From Klebsormidium nitens (lineage: Eukaryota; Streptophyta; Klebsormidiophyceae; Klebsormidiales; Klebsormidiaceae): a DNA stretch of 64,000 nt. The stretch covers positions 31,452 through 95,451 of the forward strand of contig DF237305.1 in NCBI GenBank assembly GCA_000708835.1, written 5' to 3'. The notes below the pieces were generated by a model. That model saw nothing but the letters and a program-made list of their open reading frames with translations. It did no database searches and was not told the DNA's origin. Positions 53,131 through 64,000 of this stretch are shown here, in pieces. Positions within the stretch are counted from its first letter, which is position 1. The number at the start of each line of letters is the position of its first letter. Made by a program: the position numbers and the translations under genes.

Positions 53131-54911
53131 GTGAGCATTTTTTGGGCCCCTACTTGTCATACTAATATCTGTACAAAGTCAATATAGTGGATCTTGAAGC
53201 TTCGGGTCGAACTCGGTGAGGATTTTAAATGTCTTTTGGTCATCCGTCTGGTAAACCAAACGGTGATGTTCATAAGATGTGTGTATTTGCAGCATCAATC
53301 GAGGAGCGTGTTCGAAGATGTTTCAATAGTCACTATTGCATATGTGCTTTGCTGAGGAACACGTTGTATATGGTTGCGTGCTTCTAGACAGGTTGTGCCG
53401 CCTAACCGGGCAATACGATGCTCAGACGACCTTGCCGATGGTCTCTTTTCGTTCTCGCCGTAGCCAAATAGGCCATTCACTTCTCATGGCATACATGTAT
53501 GAAGTGTGTGTTTCTTGGTGCTACCGGCGTTATCTTTAGGCTATGCTAGCTCAACTCTACCAAGTATTCTAAATATCCCAGCCGAAGCGGAAATTCCAAT
53601 CCTATTACAATTCGTGTTCGTTGCATAAACTTGTCTCCATGTGCCAATCCACTACCTAGCTTGAACGTAGTCACAAAGGAGGAAGAGCGGCAGCCGCGGA
53701 TGGGTATGTAGATGCTGGTAGAATATCGGCAACTTCGGGCTAGTGCAAAGCTAAACACTGGTTTAAGTCGGATACATAACGCTGATCATGTTATGTAATT
53801 CGTCGGATAAAGCGTACGTTGACATGGACTTTGTGTGTGTATATGGTTGGGTTCTTGTCGCATCTGTGCTAATTAAGCGTGATAGCGTAAGGGCCACCCA
53901 AGTTTGTGAATAGGGTCACGAGATAAGAGAGCATGGCGGCAGCTCGAATGGATGCCGATCTCAACTATACCTAGATGGATGTATGCTCGCTTTTGGTTGG
54001 GAGCTGCTGATCACTGAGGAGTCATTGCATATTCATGTGCCCGGAAACCAATTAAAATCACAAACGGTTGGTGAAAGTCCGTCACTACAACCTGACGAAC
54101 TCCTATCCTAAAGAACGTTTCATAGAGAATGTTTTGGCGTCGAACCACTGTCGCCAAATAGACGACTCAGCATGCATGGCGCATACGGTACGGAGTAGGG
54201 CGAACTAGAGCTGTGCAGTTAATAGAATCCGACATTACCGTAAAAAACCGGGGTGGGCTCTGACGCACGGTCGCCGGGAGCGTGACCTGGCGGGGGGAGT
54301 CCCTATTCCGCGGACCGGGAAAACGCGGAAACTTGGAAACCGCGGAATATAATCGGCCTCCTTTCGGATTTCTCCGAGATGGGGGGGGCATTAATCCTGA
54401 AAATTATGTTATTGTGCGCGCGCAGCCCGCATTATCTGCCGGTTATGAAGTATCATTGAAGTATTAGAAGTACTGTCTGACCAGTCCGACAGCCCGCTCG
54501 GCTCGGCCTCCGGAGTCTCCGTCAAGGCCTCTTGACCTCTAGCTAATATTATACCTGTTCACGTCTATAATGCACATGCGTCGCTCACTCAAATCGCAAT
54601 ATGGCAGATGCTCAGTTCGCTTCTTTCCCAACTAAGTCAAGTGCGTCATCTTCAAATCTTCATGCGGAATGAGAGCGCGCCACAGAAACAGCAAAAAGAG
54701 TAGCTTCCCAGCATGCATATCTAGGAACATAGCTAGGAAACATAGCATTACCGATACCTTAGGCATCTCAGTCTGCTAGAAACAGAGAAAGTTCTTGGCA
54801 GAGTCAGTGTTCACTTTTTGTTGGTTGCCGGCCCGCGCTTGTAGAAGCAACTGAAAACGCTTCAAATAGGTTGCTGCATCGTTAGCTCAACATAGCATTG
54901 TCAGTAGCCGC
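53131..54911. other. intergenic stretch, no gene seen
   Basis: There is low coding signal on both strands. Short open frames here lack splice partners or motifs. Bases 54290-54370 contain a purine-rich, GC-rich patch of no recognised meaning. The promoter of the following + strand gene should lie at the 3' end. Confidence 0.55.
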
Positions 54912-57900
54912 ATGGCGCCAAAAAAACAGGTTGCGTTTGATCTGTCGCGCAACCGAACAAAAGAGATCACTCCAGTCAAGAGAGCATTGACAGATGAACC
55001 ATGTGTCTACCGTACACCTGGCAACAGTATTGCTGATAGACAGGAAGCAGCTCTTGGAAGTATTCAGCACCGGGAGCTGGCACCGCATGCATTTCTAGAT
55101 CCCCCATGTACAATTCACGCCCGCAGAAAACCTAGGCTTGCTTCCAATTGCAGCCTTTCTCTTATCTGCGATCAGACGGCAGCAACAACATCTCCAAAAG
55201 CAGCAACTACTTGTTCACGCACACTAACGAGCTTTGAGGGGTTCCAAGCATTTGCTGATAGCCATCCGGAACTAGCTTTCCGGAACACGGGGTAAGCCAC
55301 CGATTCAGATGTGTTTGTGCTCACAGCTTGCTCCATAGCTGCAATCTCTTGCTCTTTTCGAACATTGGTGTTTTCCACCACAAAAAGTGATTAGGGTTTT
55401 GTGCTTCCTCACCACCCTCAAAATCGGAAGCCAGATCAAGGCTGAGATATCTACGTTTCAAATGCGGGTGGTTTCAGGGTAGGTCATCCTTTCTCACGTG
55501 TAACTTTGAAGGCTAGCCCATATAAGCAGCTCCTTTACCGATCTAGGATCTTGCTCTAACTTCCAAAATGTATGACGTTGTGCAGTCAACCTAACCTCCT
55601 CTGGCATGCGTACGTGAGCACCTACAAGCCCGAGTACATGACAATGGCAGGACTTCCTAAAAGTAGACAAGAGGTCAATGCCCTAGAGGTGAGTCAACAT
55701 TTTGGGGGCGGACAACACCTCGGATCCAGATTTCCAGTCTCTGCAAACAGTTCTCTTGCCAGAAGATGTAACATCAACATGTCAAGCCAAGGATCTTCCT
55801 CTACGTTCGACCGCCTCTAAAGCACCCTAAAGTGAGCCTTATACCACGACTGCATTTTCATTTGCAGGCAAGGCACCCTGGGCTAGTGTTCAAAGCGGTG
55901 ACCTATAAGAGAGAAGCATACAATGCCAACGACATTGCGACACAGCTGCGAGATCCGGGGCATCCAGCACAATACGCCGAAATCACAAACGTGTATGACA
56001 CAGTGGACTCCATTGATGCCCTCCGCGTGCTCGCGGCAGGCTTGTTCGGAGCAAAGGCCCGCTCTCTTGCGCCGCTGAACTCAACATGTTCAACCACTAT
56101 CAATTGCTCCCCCATCCGGTAAGCTCGCAGATCAACGCCTAGCTCGTGCGCACCTTAGTTTCTTCCTTGCATTCTTGTAAGTTTTGAAAGGCATTATCGC
56201 CCTTCTCGATTGTCTCTTGAAGCCTGTCAATGTACCTCTGTTGGAGTTTCTTCTTCCATCACTTGACACATTGCAGTTAAGTGTGTCACGCCAGTCGGGT
56301 GGCCACCAACGTGCTCTTTTCATCAGCAGGCACCCTGTTGTCAATTTTAGAGCAGCCTAGTTACTGCCGCTTGACTTATCGCCTCTCCAGTTTCAAACTA
56401 CCTTCTACACGCGCATTTCTGCCTTGACAGCAAGACCCCTCTCATTGCACAGGTTTGGACCAGAGTCCGGCGTGCTCCCGCTTGCTGGTCGCCGCCTTGG
56501 GGCTCTGGTAACACCACACAAGAGAGATCATGTCTTAGCTAGGGAGGAAGCCATTGCCTTCATGTCCAGTCGCAGCTTTTTTGAGAACCGTGGCTTGCGT
56601 GACGTGCACATACCCCGTCCCGGTGCAGACTCAGCGCATAGCAGCCTGGCCTATTTCTGGGAGAAAGCATGTGCGCGAAAAGGTGGGGCATGCGAGGATT
56701 CGAGTTGCATTCTGGTGCAACTTCGTGGCGTTTTGAATCGCGGCCTACCGTTCATGTGCTAAGGGTTGCCAGCGAACTGAAGAGCTTCTTGGATCAGAAT
56801 CGTTTACTCGGGCCGAGTATGAAGACATGAAGCACAAATGAATACACCTTTCAATCATTGCCGCTGCCCAAAGCCCAGGTCGCGGCTCCACAAAATCAAA
56901 TCTCAGTAAGTCCACACTGCCGGTCTACAAAAGGCACCTACATTCCCTCGATTTTAAGCGTGACGGTTCATACAAAGACCTAAAACATGAAAGTCTTCTT
57001 TGCAGGATTGCAGCTTCACTCCCCAGCTGACTGGTTGACATGGCCATCTCAAGATGTCATCCCGGTTGGATGCAGTCCTCTTACATCTACCTTCTACCTC
57101 AAGGGCTTTATGCATCTCACTGACGAGCACCATGAGTTGCTTGGCTTGACGGCAAGGAATGGGGTCTTCTGGGCCTCGTCGATTCTTCCTGTGGGGGAGG
57201 CGCTCCTCTGCGTTTGGAACCATGGCCTTGAAAGCGACGAGCAGGTTCGTCCTTTAAGTACACTTCTCCTCTTCACTACTAGTACTTGCCAAGATTGTGG
57301 TTTGTAGGACTCTTTAAAGTAGGAGTCGGTCCATTGTCATCTGCTTCCCTCAGGATCAAGGCTGGATCAAGGCTTGACAAGGCTTGACAAACCCCGCTAT
57401 CTACTAACAAGATTCAAAAATTTACTTGTGATAAGTAGGACTTTAGGATATTCAAACAAGTGCACTGGTCCCGCGCTAACATTTTAAATCCACGTACTGC
57501 ACACAAAGTGCTGCAAACCAGATTTCATTTACTTTGCGGCCCTCAATGTCCAGCCTTGATCCGCATCGGAACTTTCTGTCACGGATCTTGAAAGGTTCCA
57601 ATGTAAACATGGTTTCTACTTTAATAATCCCGACTTGAAGCTTAGAGGACCTCCACAGTCTTCAATTCCTTCGACACATCCCGTTCATACGTCCCCAGCC
57701 AAGAATTATTAGCCAAGATCTCCAGCGTAGCGGCAAACCCGCATCTTTCATTCTCGCAGCTGAAGGCACGCTTGAAGGCTAAAGAAGACGAACTGCTGAA
57801 GGAATTGGACCCTGGAGAGACCCGCGAGCTTGCCGCCATGCAGCCCGGCTGCCTTTGGTTCGGAGTTCGACAAACTGATGCGAACGTTGCGGCTTTCCAC

Positions 57901-60024
57901 CGACTCTGTTCCGTAGCCTTCGGGGAAGATTATCTCCAACTCTTCTTGCAACACTCGGCGGATGACATTGTCCCACCGGCCGCCATGCTCAGCTTCATCA
58001 ACCAGCTCTTACCCGTCGAGGCAGCATGGTTCCTCGAGATCTCAATGGCGTTTCCCCCGGGGTTCCTTGCCGAGCATGGGATTGATATCAACATCGGGTA
58101 GGACACTCAGCTCGCGTCGCCTCGAGCGCACGGGCCCCAATCATGGAAGCCCTTGCTCGCTGGTTTAGTAGTAACGTGTTTCATGTATCCTAGATACTGT
58201 GTGGGCCCCAAATATTAGTTCGAGTAACATTCGTTACACGAATCAGTGTGACATAAAAGGCAGGCGTCCGCTCGAATTGCGTAGAGATTGCTCTTGGTTT
58301 GCACAAATGTTCTGAAAACCGTCCGTTATTAGACTTTCCTGCTGCCGTCATAGAGACGTCCGTTCAAGTTCTACGTAACGTGACTACGCACCACGTACAT
58401 TAATGCTTTCGTCAAAGCTATGCTGCTTTTGCTCAACCGTGCGTTACCACTCCTTTCTACTACAGATGGCAAGATCCCGGAAGCGACTTTATTGCCGCTG
58501 CTAGACATGCTGTGGCGACCTTTGGCCGTAACGCCACAGGAGCGCACAACTTTGCAACAGCCAAGGACCTTTCCCGATGTCTGCTAAGCAGAACCTACAT
58601 TACCAGGAAGGATCCAACGGCACCACCAGGCTGGACGGAAACCAAGTGGATGAAGGGAATTGACGCACCGTCTCTTGTCATAAAGGTAATATGGTACTCT
58701 TGTAGGCTCCAGCCGTATACGATACGTGATTCTTCGGTCACGTCGATTGTCCTTCCATGCTAACATCAACGCAGGACTTGTGTTCTGGCTTGCATCTATA
58801 TCATAGTTTGCCCCACATCACTGATCACACACAAGCGGCTGTAAGTCCAGATGGCTATATGAAGAGTTGGAGACCACCAACCACAACGCGAACTTAACGA
58901 GGATTGATCTAGTTCACCGAGCTTACTCTTCTAAACCGAGGTTTGATGCCTCCATTACTCGTCGAGGGCGATTTATACTTTCTTTAGCAGGCCCTCCGTG
59001 TTTTTTAAGGCTCATCAAAACAGTTTTGTATTGAGGCCAGCCAGAGGTATGAATTGCAGCTCATGGAGAGTTGCCCGGTGGACATGCTTTCGCCGGCGGA
59101 GGCGGCCGCCTTCCGAGACGAATTTCAAGCTTTGGGCGAGCTCTTCTCTGACCAACACAAGAGCACCGAGTGAGTTTTAAAGACACCTGAGACACGCAAA
59201 TTGGAAAGCTCTTCGTATATATAGGACACGAGAAGATTAAGCAGCATAATACTTTGTCTTGTTTGTGACACCCCAAAGCTTTATAATTGACATCTCATAC
59301 GTCTCTCGAAGTAAATGCCACTCAGGGTCAGGATGACGGCCAGTACTCTAGCTCATAGCGCTTGCTACGATTCTCTAGCATATCTGTTCAGCTCAAACAA
59401 GGCAACTCGATGCGCCACGCTCGTTTGATTGAAGTGAACTTTCCCATCAGATGAACTCGTATTGATTGGTTTAACCTCTCAACCGACTCTTAACAACCTT
59501 TCTGCAGGTTACAGTCGTTTTTGATGCGGCTGCAAGCCCGATGTGACACCGAGCTGCATGCGCAAGTGCCGCTTGCAAACGTTGGCTTCCACTCCCGCAG
59601 AGAAGGATCCGGAATGCTAGACGACGAGGACTGGTCGCGTGTTGTTGTTGAGACGAAACGGTATCCCTTTGCAACCGTTTTAGCGCGCTTTTTGCACGTT
59701 ACGTATCTCAGGCTGGAGATTCCTAAGGGCAACGACCTCACCTATCTCGTGCATCACGGGATTAGCCTGCTGAATCTTGTAAGAGAGGTCAACGAATATC
59801 AAAGGCAGTGGAAAGTAAGTGGTACTCCAGGTTCCTTCGCGGTCGACACTGGTGTAGTGCTGGAGGAGTCGGTTGTTGTCGAGCAACCTTTGAAAGGGCC
59901 AAATCAACAGGCGCTCGCGTGGTTCACGAGCACTTTATTGAGGGAGATTCTTGCCGTTCAGAAGTACTATCTGTCAACAAAGGGACCATTCAAAGGGACA
60001 TATTACGGTCTACTTAGAAGGTAG
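54912..60024 (+). CDS. unidentified 829-residue protein, ten exons
   Basis: I do not recognise this protein. Ten exons (54912-55291, 55586-55688, 55868-56118, 56453-56682, 57006-57244, 57760-58097, 58466-58685, 58775-58840, 59024-59169, 59508-60024) connect with matching phase at every junction and total 829 codons plus TAG. The first ~100 residues are basic, Ser/Thr-rich and probably disordered (MAPKKQVAFDLSRNRTK). The remainder looks globular and mixed alpha/beta, with Trp-rich segments (PADWLTWPSQDVIPVGC, GWTETKWMKGIDAPSLVIK), a charged helix LKAKEDELLKELDPGE and the helical C-terminus WFTSTLLREILAVQKYYLST. There is no transmembrane run, signal peptide or familiar catalytic motif. Uncertain points are the exon 4 donor (56683, GTGGGG, with other frames open beyond it) and whether 59816 (GTAAGT) is a further donor. 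I took the frame straight through at 59816. It is host-like in its intron density, and the next gene is a transposase. Confidence 0.7.
57353..57390. repeat. short tandem repeat, 11+10-bp units
   Basis: Two copies of GGATCAAGGCT are followed by two of TGACAAGGCT-like units, in the intron between exons 5 and 6 of the unidentified gene. It is a minor low-complexity tandem array. Confidence 0.5.
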
Positions 60025-60934
60025 AGTCTGACAGACCAACTTTTGAAGTTCTTGCGTTACCAACATAGCTGTACATATTTCATTGTAGGCCCCGACTGCA
60101 GCTAGGCACGTCTTGTGACAGCCGCCCGATTCTAACACATGTCACTTTCCGCATCATGTATTTTCCAATATGAATGTACACCCGTTTCTGTCTCGAAACC
60201 AAGAGTGCCACTTTTTAAGGTTTCAGGCTTGCTTTCAAATCTCTATGCTCCCCGTTATCGAGCCGCCATCTTAACGCACGCACATCATTCTTTACTTGCC
60301 CAAAACATTCGGAGTATGCCTGCACCAACGAAACTGTTTCAAAGGAACTCGTGCGGTACGTTTTTCCCTCGGTCATCTGCAGTGATGCTACGACGATACA
60401 TCTGTACAAATGAGACTATGCCCGGAATCCCGGAAGATTCGACACCCATATATATTAACGTGACATGTATTTGCATGGCTTAATGTCTGGCAAGGAAGGT
60501 ACATCAAGCTTGACGTTGTGAAGTTTTATCCCGTTGAGGGAATTGACGGCGAAAAAAAACTTGTCTGTTGGCAATCTTTGCATAAAGCATAAAAATGTAT
60601 GCGACCATGGCTTCTCCGAGTATCACCTTAATACAACGGTTCAGGGAAACGGATCAAGGCTTAAACTCGTCGACTTTTAGCCCACAATTAGTACCTCCAA
60701 TGCAACCCCGCATCCATGGTCCTTCCAGGAATTCTTCAAACATGGCCTAACAAGAATGATGAGGCACATATCAGATTTTCAAAACACTAGAGTTTCCAAG
60801 AAAGTTATCTGCACGTGCGCGAGTCTACGCATGTTTGTCAAATTCGGTTCACAATGGTGAAAGTTGGTATTCGGGTCGGTTCCTCCGCTCTACTGCTACA
60901 TCGTTATTCGATGACCCTTTTGGATGGCAGATTA
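60025..60934. other. intergenic stretch, no gene seen
   Basis: This lies between the stop of the unidentified + strand gene and the end of the minus-strand coding remnant. It is AT-richer than the flanks. No exon was recognised. Confidence 0.5.
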
Positions 60935-61560
60935 TTACTTTCGCCCCCGCTTATTCTTGCGTTGGGAAAGCAATTCCGTTATGTAAGCTTTAAATCCTTC
61001 TAGTAATCTCTCTTGCCCAGGACTCAAGTCCTCACCATCCGCTCCAAGTCGAATCTTGAACGGCTCTCCATTGTAACCCTGTGCGGCAGAGATTTCCACA
61101 TAGCATCCAAATACGAGGCTCCTTTGGGACAGGTTTTCTAGAGGTCATCTAGCAAAGAAGCCAGATGTTTTTCGCCAACAACAATACTCATGCCGAAAGC
61201 TTTGCCAACCAAGATTTGATGCTCATAAACGGTTGAGTCGGTCAACAGCCGACCAGATTCTATAATGACACCGTATAGCTTCAACCAATTCATGCGGTCT
61301 CTGTGCTTTAGAAAGCCACTCGATCGGTGTCTTACCGTCCCTTTATTTAGCATGCAACGCTGGAACGCGCCAGCGGAATCCATAACGCAGAACTGCTTGG
61401 CCCACGACTTGGTGCTAGCAGACTGCGTTGGCCTGCACGGGATCAGCTGAGGGTGATGGCAGATCCTGACCTCTAACCAAAGAAAAATCATTCATTGACA
61501 TTCCAGAGAGTGCATAAAGGCTCACTGGTGAATCGAAGGACGCCCGAGTTTTAGAATGAG
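60935..61560 (-). pseudogene. frame-broken coding remnant or short unresolved gene
   Basis: Three protein-like segments follow each other on the minus strand in different frames. The first is near 61548-61440 (SLYALSGMSMNDFSLVRGQD). The second is 61491-61138, with WAKQFCVMDSAGAFQRC, WLKLYGVIIESGRLLTDS and GKAFGMSIVVGEKHLASLL, ending at a TAG. The third is 61137-60935 (LVFGCYVEISAAQGYNGEPF, LSPGQERLLEGFKAYITELL), ending at TAA after a basic RKNKRGRK. Introns of about 50-70 nt with weak donors could join them, so a small live gene is possible. A decayed gene or transposon partner is equally possible. I recognise no family. Confidence 0.4.
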
Positions 61561-61646
61561 AAGGGTGTGTCATCTTAACGATGGAGCTCCGAGCCTTGAT
61601 CCACTTGGCTAGTCAAGCGGCACCGATCAAAGTGAGATAGTCTAAG

Positions 61647-63824
61647 CTACAAAGTTTGCATCAACGGTAACTTCAAGCAAGAATTGTGTCTTTGAAATGC
61701 AGGAAAACGTTCACCGTTCAACAGGCCCGTGGTAGCAATCTTAGTTGCCACCCAAAATTTCTTGATTCTTCGAAGTTTGATGAAAGCGTACCTGATTGTG
61801 TCGCGTGGTGTTTGCCTTATCATCCGGGGTTGATCCCTACGGATTGTTATCTGGCACGACTGGCAAGCGGGTTCCAAGCCCGCCCGAGCCCCTGAGATCG
61901 CAAACGTCCAGGGGCTCTCTTCGTTCTTCCCCTCTGACGGCTTATTTGGCATGCCCCCGGTGGCAAAACCGCCGGAAGCCCGGGCTCCGCTAGGAACCCC
62001 CCTCTCAGGCCCATCACGGGCCTGCTCCGCAGTCCTTGTTTGGGGACTCGAATCGCCTTCCGTCCGTCGCCGCTTCTCATTACCGTTATAGTCCGCCCCG
62101 GGCCCTTTCTCAGTCTGAGAGTCGTCACCCTCCGCTTCCGAATAATCCATGGGACCAGGCGACCGCGGCCGCTTTGACCGGGAACGCCGCATTCCGCTTT
62201 TGGCCCCGCCCCTCTTCGTTCCTTTTGTGTCGGGCCGCACCCCATACACGCCTCGCCGACACGACTGCGTCATGTTCTCTGCATGGCTCTTGGAGGGGTT
62301 GTACAGGCGAACGAGCTCGCCGAGCGGACGCCCCGTTTTGAGGTAGATGGCCAACACGTGCGAGCAGAGTGGCCCCCGTTTTCTCCTCGCGGCCCTCTGC
62401 GCACCGCGGCATGGACATTGCAGCCGCTCCCCGAGCCTTCCCATCACCGAGTGCGGATGTAGGGGAGCGCTATTCGAGTGGACCAGCCACGCGGTCTCAC
62501 TGGAAGTGCTCTCGCATCTGTTGTTGATGCATCTGCGGGCGCTAAAGACCAGCGCTATGGCATGTCTAACCGCTCGAACCACGCCCAGCTTGAGCAACTT
62601 AGCCGCAATCGCGTTACCTTCCTGCGACATGAAGGTCCGCAGAGAGGCCGCTTCTGCTGGTGACGGACCCTCAGGCTGCCTCCCACGTGGAACTCCCCCG
62701 GCACCCCAGCCAAGCTCGACATTGGGCCGCGCGTCTGCCGCGAATTGGCTGAGCGGCAGAGGTGGCCAAGGCAACTTTGAGCACACTGCACAGTGGCAGC
62801 GTCCGTCCCTTTCGTGCTCCCGGTCTACCACGCGTGGTCGAGCTCCGCCTACTAGCCCCGTGGGACCGATGATGTGCTTGTCGAGCTTGACTTGCACTTC
62901 GGGAATCCTTCCGTCCGGGTCTCTACCCACCTCCTGGGGATCCTGCGCGAGGTCCGTCCACATGTACGCTCTCTTTGGGCGGTAGATGACGTCTTGGCAC
63001 GCAAACCCCCGATCCATCTGAGACAGCTGATCGAGACTGTACTCCTTGCACGCATCCACCATCTCGACCATGCTAACTTCTCTTCCGCCCGCCGCCCGAG
63101 AGAGCGCCTTGTGCAAGCTCTCAATGTCTTGCGTGTAGACGTTGTCCACCGTGCCGTCCGCAAAGATCAACCCCGCCTGCCTCCTTGCCCACAACGAAAG
63201 CTCGTTGACAAAGACCTTCTTCTTATTTCTCTCGAAGTACTCACCAAACCCCTCCGGCCAGGCCGTTATCCGCTCCCGAATAAGCCGCTCCGCCTCCTCT
63301 TGGCTCGCCGCTTGTATGATCCCCTTCCGCCCAGTTTGCTCGTCTCCCAAAAGGTCTCGGCGGATGCCCCTCCAAACCTCTTCGCCTGCACTTCCGCACT
63401 CATCCTTTACCTTCTCGTGGCAATTTTTGAGGATGTGGTTCAGGTCGGTGCCGTGCCAAGCCAATGGGAAAGCCCGCGCAAGAGCCTTCTTTAGGTGCCC
63501 GGCCCCATCCGAAAATACCCATCTCGCTTGGCCCAGGCTTTCCTCTTCGTGAACGAGGTCTCTCAAGAACCGTGACGTTGACTCCTCCCTTTCCGTCAGT
63601 ACGATCGCCAAAGCGACCAGCATTACTGGATCGCCGCGGAGAAGAGCGTTGCGGCATCCCACTGGCAGCAGGAGAAAGGGGCCCTTCCGGTACGTGTGGT
63701 CAAACGTCAGCGGTGTCGCCGAGTCCCCATACGGCCCGTCGTTGGAGCAGAGCATCCCGCAAAGACGAAGGGCCCTATAAAAGGTATCATCATAACACAG
63801 ATTCCTCAGTAATTCACGGTACAT
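61647..63824 (-). mobile_element. MULE-type transposase with SWIM zinc finger
   Basis: This is an intronless 725-codon frame, GC-rich compared with neighbouring intergenic DNA. It looks like the RNase-H-fold transposase core of Mutator-like elements. Candidate acidic triad residues are Asp42 (TFDHTYRKG), Asp106 (WVFSDGAGHLKKAL) and Glu235 (TQDIESLHKAL), with WHGTDLNHILKN between the second and third. A SWIM finger follows (CPCRG ... LCSHVLAIYL, the CxCxnCxH pattern). Next comes a basic region typical of a nuclear localisation signal (SGMRRSRSKRPRSP) and a low-complexity C-terminus. The usual N-terminal DNA-binding part (FAR1/MuDR-like) is absent, so the gene is 5'-truncated or continues through an intron past the window edge. 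An acceptor-like CTCTTAG lies just upstream of the ATG. Terminal inverted repeats and target-site duplications were not identified. No frameshift or stop interrupts it, so it may be recent. Confidence 0.72.
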
Positions 63825-64000
63825 GCATTGATTCTAAGAGACCTCGGAGTGTTCAAATTTAGTTTTGACTCATTATGTATGTCGATAGTGTTTGTTTTGA
63901 TTTGCCGGGTCGCTTGCGATCGAAATTCACGACAAGAGCCGTTAGTAGTCGCTCATTGGTCCAAGGTTTGAACGCCAACCTATCAAATCTTCAAGGGCCC
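63825..64000. other. window edge upstream of the transposase frame
   Basis: This is a short AT-richer stretch. It may hold the promoter or an intron of the transposase gene. Nothing else was seen. Confidence 0.4.

Noticed and set aside
59816-59821. GTAAGT as a splice donor in the last exon of the unidentified gene
   Set aside because: The frame reads on for another 69 codons with good protein character to a stop, and no convincing downstream acceptor with continuing coding was found. It is kept as an alternative only.
62347-63552. Long + strand frames opposite the transposase
   Set aside because: They are shadows of the GC-rich minus-strand transposase gene. They lack start context and motifs.

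Overview
The window reads as nuclear DNA of a green plant-lineage eukaryote, most likely a streptophyte green alga. Nearly every gene is cut into many short exons with GT-AG introns. The recognisable proteins are closest in motif content to plant versions: TOR, the plant CCR4 with a zinc finger, kinesin-5, plant-type COX6B, a DUF1664 protein and a plastid YceD-like DUF177 protein. A glutathione peroxidase with an in-frame TGA at its catalytic position points to an alga rather than a land plant, because land plants lack selenoproteins. TGA is a normal stop elsewhere (TOR ends in TGA), so the code is standard. The organism assignment is inference.

Layout: an unidentified multi-exon gene lies on + (about 400-3623). 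Next is TOR kinase on - (22470-4613), about 40 exons with one assembly gap. A 1.9 kb spacer holds a possible decayed reading frame, followed by a DUF177/YceD-like gene on + (24374-25996). COX6B follows on - (28455-27125), selenocysteine glutathione peroxidase on + (29099-32710), CCR4 deadenylase on - (37648-33719, with a gap), proteasome ATPase RPT3 on + (38526-40791), kinesin-5 on - (48742-41891) and a DUF1664 membrane/coiled-coil protein on + (49835-53130). The last 10 kb differs: an intron-rich 829-codon gene of no family I recognise (+, 54912-60024), a frame-broken coding remnant (-) and a GC-rich intronless MULE-type transposase with a SWIM zinc finger (-, 63824-61647).

The first nine genes alternate strand without exception, so neighbours are either tail-to-tail or head-to-head. 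Head-to-head pairs share a single upstream spacer: TOR/DUF177, COX6B/GPX, CCR4/RPT3 and KIN5/DUF1664. There is no operon logic. The genes are housekeeping functions: growth signalling (TOR), mRNA decay (CCR4), proteolysis (RPT3), spindle mechanics (KIN5), respiration (COX6B) and peroxide detoxification (GPX).

The exon models were built by eye from splice signals and reading phase. For COX6B, GPX, RPT3, KIN5, DUF1664 and the unknown gene at 54912, the summed exon length is an exact multiple of three with no internal stop, apart from the one GPX TGA. Homology statements rest on recall of family sequences, not on a search.
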